DNA of 36,375 bases from SAR202 cluster bacterium. Lineage in GTDB: Bacteria > Chloroflexota > Dehalococcoidia > UBA3495. Shown in pieces: positions 33,561 to 36,375 of the stretch (positions are counted from its first letter, which is position 1; each line of letters starts with the position of its first letter). The notes below the pieces were generated by a model. That model worked only from the letters and a program-made list of their open reading frames with translations, searched no databases and was not told the DNA's origin. The position numbers and the translations under genes are program-made. Location: contig VFFT01000055.1 in the NCBI GenBank assembly GCA_009392775.1, forward strand, positions 1 through 36,375. The letters run 5' to 3'.

Positions 33561-33980
33561 GTGTCTTCTTTTAGTATGGTTTTATTAGAGGAGGGGGTTG
33601 AGGTGGAGCTTCCGACGAGTTTGTCGGACGCGTTGGGTTTGTTGGACCAAGTGGTGCCAACATTTAGTTGTAATAATTATGGATATCAGATAGGTACAAT
33701 AAATAGGGCTCAGTTGGGTAGTAATTGGGGTTTGTCAGTAGCCTTGATAGATAAAACTAATAATCAGACTGTTGATGAACCAGTGGGATGTGTTGAACTG
33801 GAGAAAGTGGACGAATGTCGTGTAAATTTTAAAGTCCCCCCCAGATCGCAACAAGAGTTCCCTGGGATGAGTAAATTTGATTGGGATGGAAAGCTTTACG
33901 GTTCGTTCATCTATCAGATGCTTAATACACTTTATGATAGGCAACTAATAGATCTACCAGGTAGGCTTCCTCAAGTTTAG
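33561..33980 (+). CDS. Unknown protein between carA and carB (139 aa)
   Basis: 139 aa from a GTG at 33561, with GGAGG (33552-33556) 4 nt upstream, which supports real translation. No family recognised. The sequence has no signal peptide or membrane helix. It opens with acidic-hydrophobic residues (VLLEEGVEVELP), and the middle holds SNWGLSVALIDKTNNQ, a probable strand-rich domain. Near the C-terminus there is KFDWDGKLYGSFIYQMLNT, a likely amphipathic helix. Two Cys in VGCVELEKVDEC could be structural. It is 103 nt after carA and 48 nt before carB, all on one strand, so it is probably part of the pyr operon. Whether it acts in pyrimidine or arginine metabolism cannot be told. Confidence 0.75.
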   Translation: MSSFSMVLLEEGVEVELPTSLSDALGLLDQVVPTFSCNNYGYQIGTINRAQLGSNWGLSVALIDKTNNQTVDEPVGCVELEKVDECRVNFKVPPRSQQEFPGMSKFDWDGKLYGSFIYQMLNTLYDRQLIDLPGRLPQV

Positions 33981-34028
33981 ATAAAGTTTGGTATATTAGG
34001 GGTATTACGGCGGAAGGAGCCAGTAGCA

Positions 34029-36375
34029 GTGGTTGAAGGGTTAGATAGACTCCAGAAAGTGTTGGTTATAGGTTCAGGTCCTATTGTTATAGGGCAAGCG
34101 GCGGAATTTGATTATGCAGGAACGCAGGCGTGTAAATCCCTTCGGGAAGAAGGAATAACAACCGTCCTGATCAACTCTAACCCGGCGACTATAATGACCG
34201 ATAGTGATATCGCCGATAAGGTGTATATTGAGCCACTCACAGTAGAGGTTATCGATAGGATAATCGACAAGGAGCGGCCGGATGGTATATTGCCAACTCT
34301 TGGTGGACAGACGGCTTTAAATTTGGCGGTAGCACTGTCTGACGAAGGTGTGTTAGACAAATACGGGGTAAAGTTACTGGGCACCCCGCTAGATACAATA
34401 CGAAAGTCTGAAGATCGAGATTTCTTTCGTAGTTTTCTACATGAAATTGGTGAGCCTGAACCGCCAAATATCACCGTTTCTACTGCGGAAGACGCGCGTC
34501 AATTTGCCACAGAAACCGGATTGCCTCTAGTGATTCGTCCTGCTTATACACTTGGAGGTACGGGTGGTGGAATAGCAGAGACTTGGGATCAATTTGAAGC
34601 GATTGTTGAATCTGGGCTGGCCTCTAGTCCTATTTCTCAAATTTTATTGGAACGATCCCTTGTTGGATGGAAAGAGATTGAATATGAAGTAATCAGGGAC
34701 GGAGCGGATAATTGTATTACTATTTGTAATATGGAAAATCTGGATCCAATGGGAGCACATACAGGAGACAGTATTGTTGTGGCTCCTAGTCAGACCTTGA
34801 CTGACAAAGAATATCAGATGTTACGTAGTGCGAGTCTTAAGATAATTAGAGGTTTGGGAATTGAGGGTGGTTGTAATATTCAAATGGCCCTTAGGCCCCA
34901 CCCTGACGTTGAGAAGGTAATTGCTTCCGATTGGGATGCTGACTCTCCGTATTACATAATTGAAGTGAATCCACGTGTGAGCAGAAGTTCCGCGTTAGCA
35001 AGTAAAGCTACCGGTTATCCCATTGCGCGTGTCTCAGCTAAGATTGCTATAGGTAAACGATTGGATGAAATCCCTAATGCAGTTACAAGTACTACTGGAG
35101 CGGCATTTGAGCCTGCTCTTGATTACTGTGTCGTCAAAATTCCCAGGTGGCCATTTGATAAATTTCCCAACGGTGATCGGCATGTTACTACTCAAATGAA
35201 AGCTACCGGCGAAGTAATGGCTGTGGATAGGTCGTTTGAATCAGCATTGCAAAAAGCAGTCCGCTCTTTAGAGATAGATAATAGAACCTTGCTTTGGGAA
35301 GATTCGGCATGGTTGCAAGAACAAAGTAGTGAATTAGATTTGGATGCACTTCCCTTATATCCAAATGATTTACGGCTGTGGGCGATAATGGCCGCTTTAC
35401 GTCGTGATTGTACATCTCAGTATATTCAAGAGAGGGCCTATATTGATCCGTGGTTCATAAGTGCGCTTGAACGTATAGTAAACATGGAACGACGGCTTCT
35501 ATCAGAGAAATTAGATGGCACATTGCTACTACAGGCGAAAAAGCTAGGTTTCTCTGATAGGCAAATAGCTACTTTAGCCGACATGCTTCCCGAACAGGCT
35601 CGCCAACTGCGCATTGGATTGGGTATTCGACCTGTGTATAAAATGGTGGACACCTGCGCTGCTGAGTTCGAAGCAGTCACCCCATATTATTACAGTAGTT
35701 ATGACAATGAGAATGAAGCACCATGTTTAATGGCTGAGAAAGCTATAGTCATTGGTAGTGGTCCAATTAGAATAGGTCAGGGTATTGAATTTGATTATTG
35801 TAGTGTCCATGCGGCAATTGCTTTGTCAGAATCTGGCATAAATAGTGTTATGATCAACTCTAATCCAGAGACTGTCTCTACTGACTTTGATACCAGCAAC
35901 AGGTTGTATTTCGAACCGCTAGATGAGGAGGCTGTTAGAGACATAATTGATAATGAGACCATCGAGGGTACGGCACCTGCCTCAGTAGTGCAATTTGGCG
36001 GTCAGACCGCAATAAATCTCTCCCAGTTATTAGATCAAGTGGGTTTGCCTATACTAGGATCCAGTGCGGAAACAATAGATATTGCTTCTGACCGTCATAA
36101 ATTTGAAGCATTTATGGCTAGGTTAGGTATACCTCAGCCGCCAGGGGCTGCCGTTGCGTCAGTCGAAGAGGCTTTAAATATTGCTCAGACTATTGGGTAT
36201 CCAATAGTTGTCAGGCCAAGCTATGTGCTAGGCGGAAGGGCGATGGAGATCGTACAAAATGCCACGGAATTGATCAGATATCTGACGGTCGCTACACAAG
36301 TTACACCTGATCAAAGGGTATTAGTCGATCATTACGTTGAGGGTAAAGAGTGTGAAGTTGATGCGATATGTGACG
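34029..36375 (+). CDS. carB: Carbamoyl-phosphate synthase large subunit, 5' part (cut by the window end)
   Basis: I translated 782 codons without a stop; the usual length is about 1,070, so roughly the last quarter lies outside. The enzyme makes carbamoyl phosphate from bicarbonate, ammonia and two ATP. First half: [19 protein letters not shown] near the start, [35 protein letters not shown] and [20 protein letters not shown]. Second half restarts with [42 protein letters not shown] and [11 protein letters not shown]. The two ATP-grasp halves are thus both present, the second one incomplete. The start is GTG at 34029, with AAGGAG (34014-34019) 9 nt upstream. Confidence 0.96.
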   Translation, partial: MVEGLDRLQKVLVIGSGPIVIGQAAEFDYAGTQACKSLREEGITTVLINSNPATIMTDSDIADKVYIEPLTVEVIDRIIDKERPDGILPTLGGQTALNLAVALSDEGVLDKYGVKLLGTPLDTIRKSEDRDFFRSFLHEIGEPEPPNITVSTAEDARQFATETGLPLVIRPAYTLGGTGGGIAETWDQFEAIVESGLASSPISQILLERSLVGWKEIEYEVIRDGADNCITICNMENLDPMGAHTGDSIVVAPSQTLTDKEYQMLRSASLKIIRGLGIEGGCNIQMALRPHPDVEKVIASDWDADSPYYIIEVNPRVSRSSALASKATGYPIARVSAKIAIGKRLDEIPNAVTSTTGAAFEPALDYCVVKIPRWPFDKFPNGDRHVTTQMKATGEVMAVDRSFESALQKAVRSLEIDNRTLLWEDSAWLQEQSSELDLDALPLYPNDLRLWAIMAALRRDCTSQYIQERAYIDPWFISALERIVNMERRLLSEKLDGTLLLQAKKLGFSDRQIATLADMLPEQARQLRIGLGIRPVYKMVDTCAAEFEAVTPYYYSSYDNENEAPCLMAEKAIVIGSGPIRIGQGIEFDYCSVHAAIALSESGINSVMINSNPETVSTDFDTSNRLYFEPLDEEAVRDIIDNETIEGTAPASVVQFGGQTAINLSQLLDQVGLPILGSSAETIDIASDRHKFEAFMARLGIPQPPGAAVASVEEALNIAQTIGYPIVVRPSYVLGGRAMEIVQNATELIRYLTVATQVTPDQRVLVDHYVEGKECEVDAICD

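Noticed and set aside
34029..36375. Possible frameshift in carB
   Set aside because: Codon-by-codon translation shows an unbroken frame with all expected motifs; it simply runs off the window end.

Overview
This 36.4 kb window looks like chromosomal DNA from an AT-rich, free-living bacterium. The best guess is Chloroflexota of the marine SAR202/Dehalococcoidia type. That is inference from gene content: luciferase-like monooxygenase, CoA-transferases, several acyl-CoA genes, a MaoC-type dehydratase pair next to plsX-fabG, and a PyrR-attenuated pyr operon. No phage, transposon, CRISPR, rRNA or tRNA was found. Many genes start with TTG or GTG, and several promoters fit the sigma-70 pattern (TTGACA, 17 nt, TAnnAT-like).

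Layout. (1) 1-829, minus: 5' part of an unrecognised gene with its own promoter. (2) 830-1404: intergenic, with an inverted repeat and two doubtful small ORFs. (3) 1405-5640, plus: larB, a flippase-like membrane protein, a UbiA-type polyprenyl-phosphate transferase, a DUF362 protein and a VOC protein. (4) 10284-5651, minus: a five-gene acyl-CoA operon (two crotonase-fold proteins, a PHP-domain protein, an AMP-forming acyl-CoA ligase, a ketopantoate-reductase-like enzyme). (5) 10466-12490, plus: groES-groEL with a strong terminator. (6) 12562-15344, plus: a CoA-transferase locus in the order A, B-A fusion, B. (7) 15578-17521, plus: thiG-thiE-thiS and a small unknown gene overlapping thiS. (8) 20635-17590, minus: luciferase-like monooxygenase, D-2-hydroxyacid dehydrogenase, quinone-oxidoreductase-like MDR protein. 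(9) 20824-25657, plus: lhgO, two hot-dog-fold dehydratase genes, plsX, fabG, and an isocitrate lyase/PEP mutase family gene. (10) a divergent pair: a DUF2254-like membrane protein with exact 23-residue repeats (minus) and a large VWA-domain protein (plus). (11) 29312-36375, plus: PyrR-controlled pyrimidine operon pyrR-pyrB-pyrC-carA-unknown-carB, with carB cut off by the window end.

How the genes fit together. Regions 4, 6, 8 and part of 9 suggest an organism that activates and degrades organic acids: ligase or CoA-transferase for activation, crotonases for hydration or isomerisation, dehydrogenases and a flavin monooxygenase for oxidation, an ICL-family lyase for C-C cleavage. Regions 5, 7, 11 and plsX-fabG are housekeeping. 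The points most worth a second look are the CoA-transferase A/B*-A/B locus whose middle B domain has lost the catalytic glutamate, the ThiS protein whose diglycine is not C-terminal, the six perfect-period 23-residue repeats beside the VWA gene, and an unknown gene inside the pyr operon.
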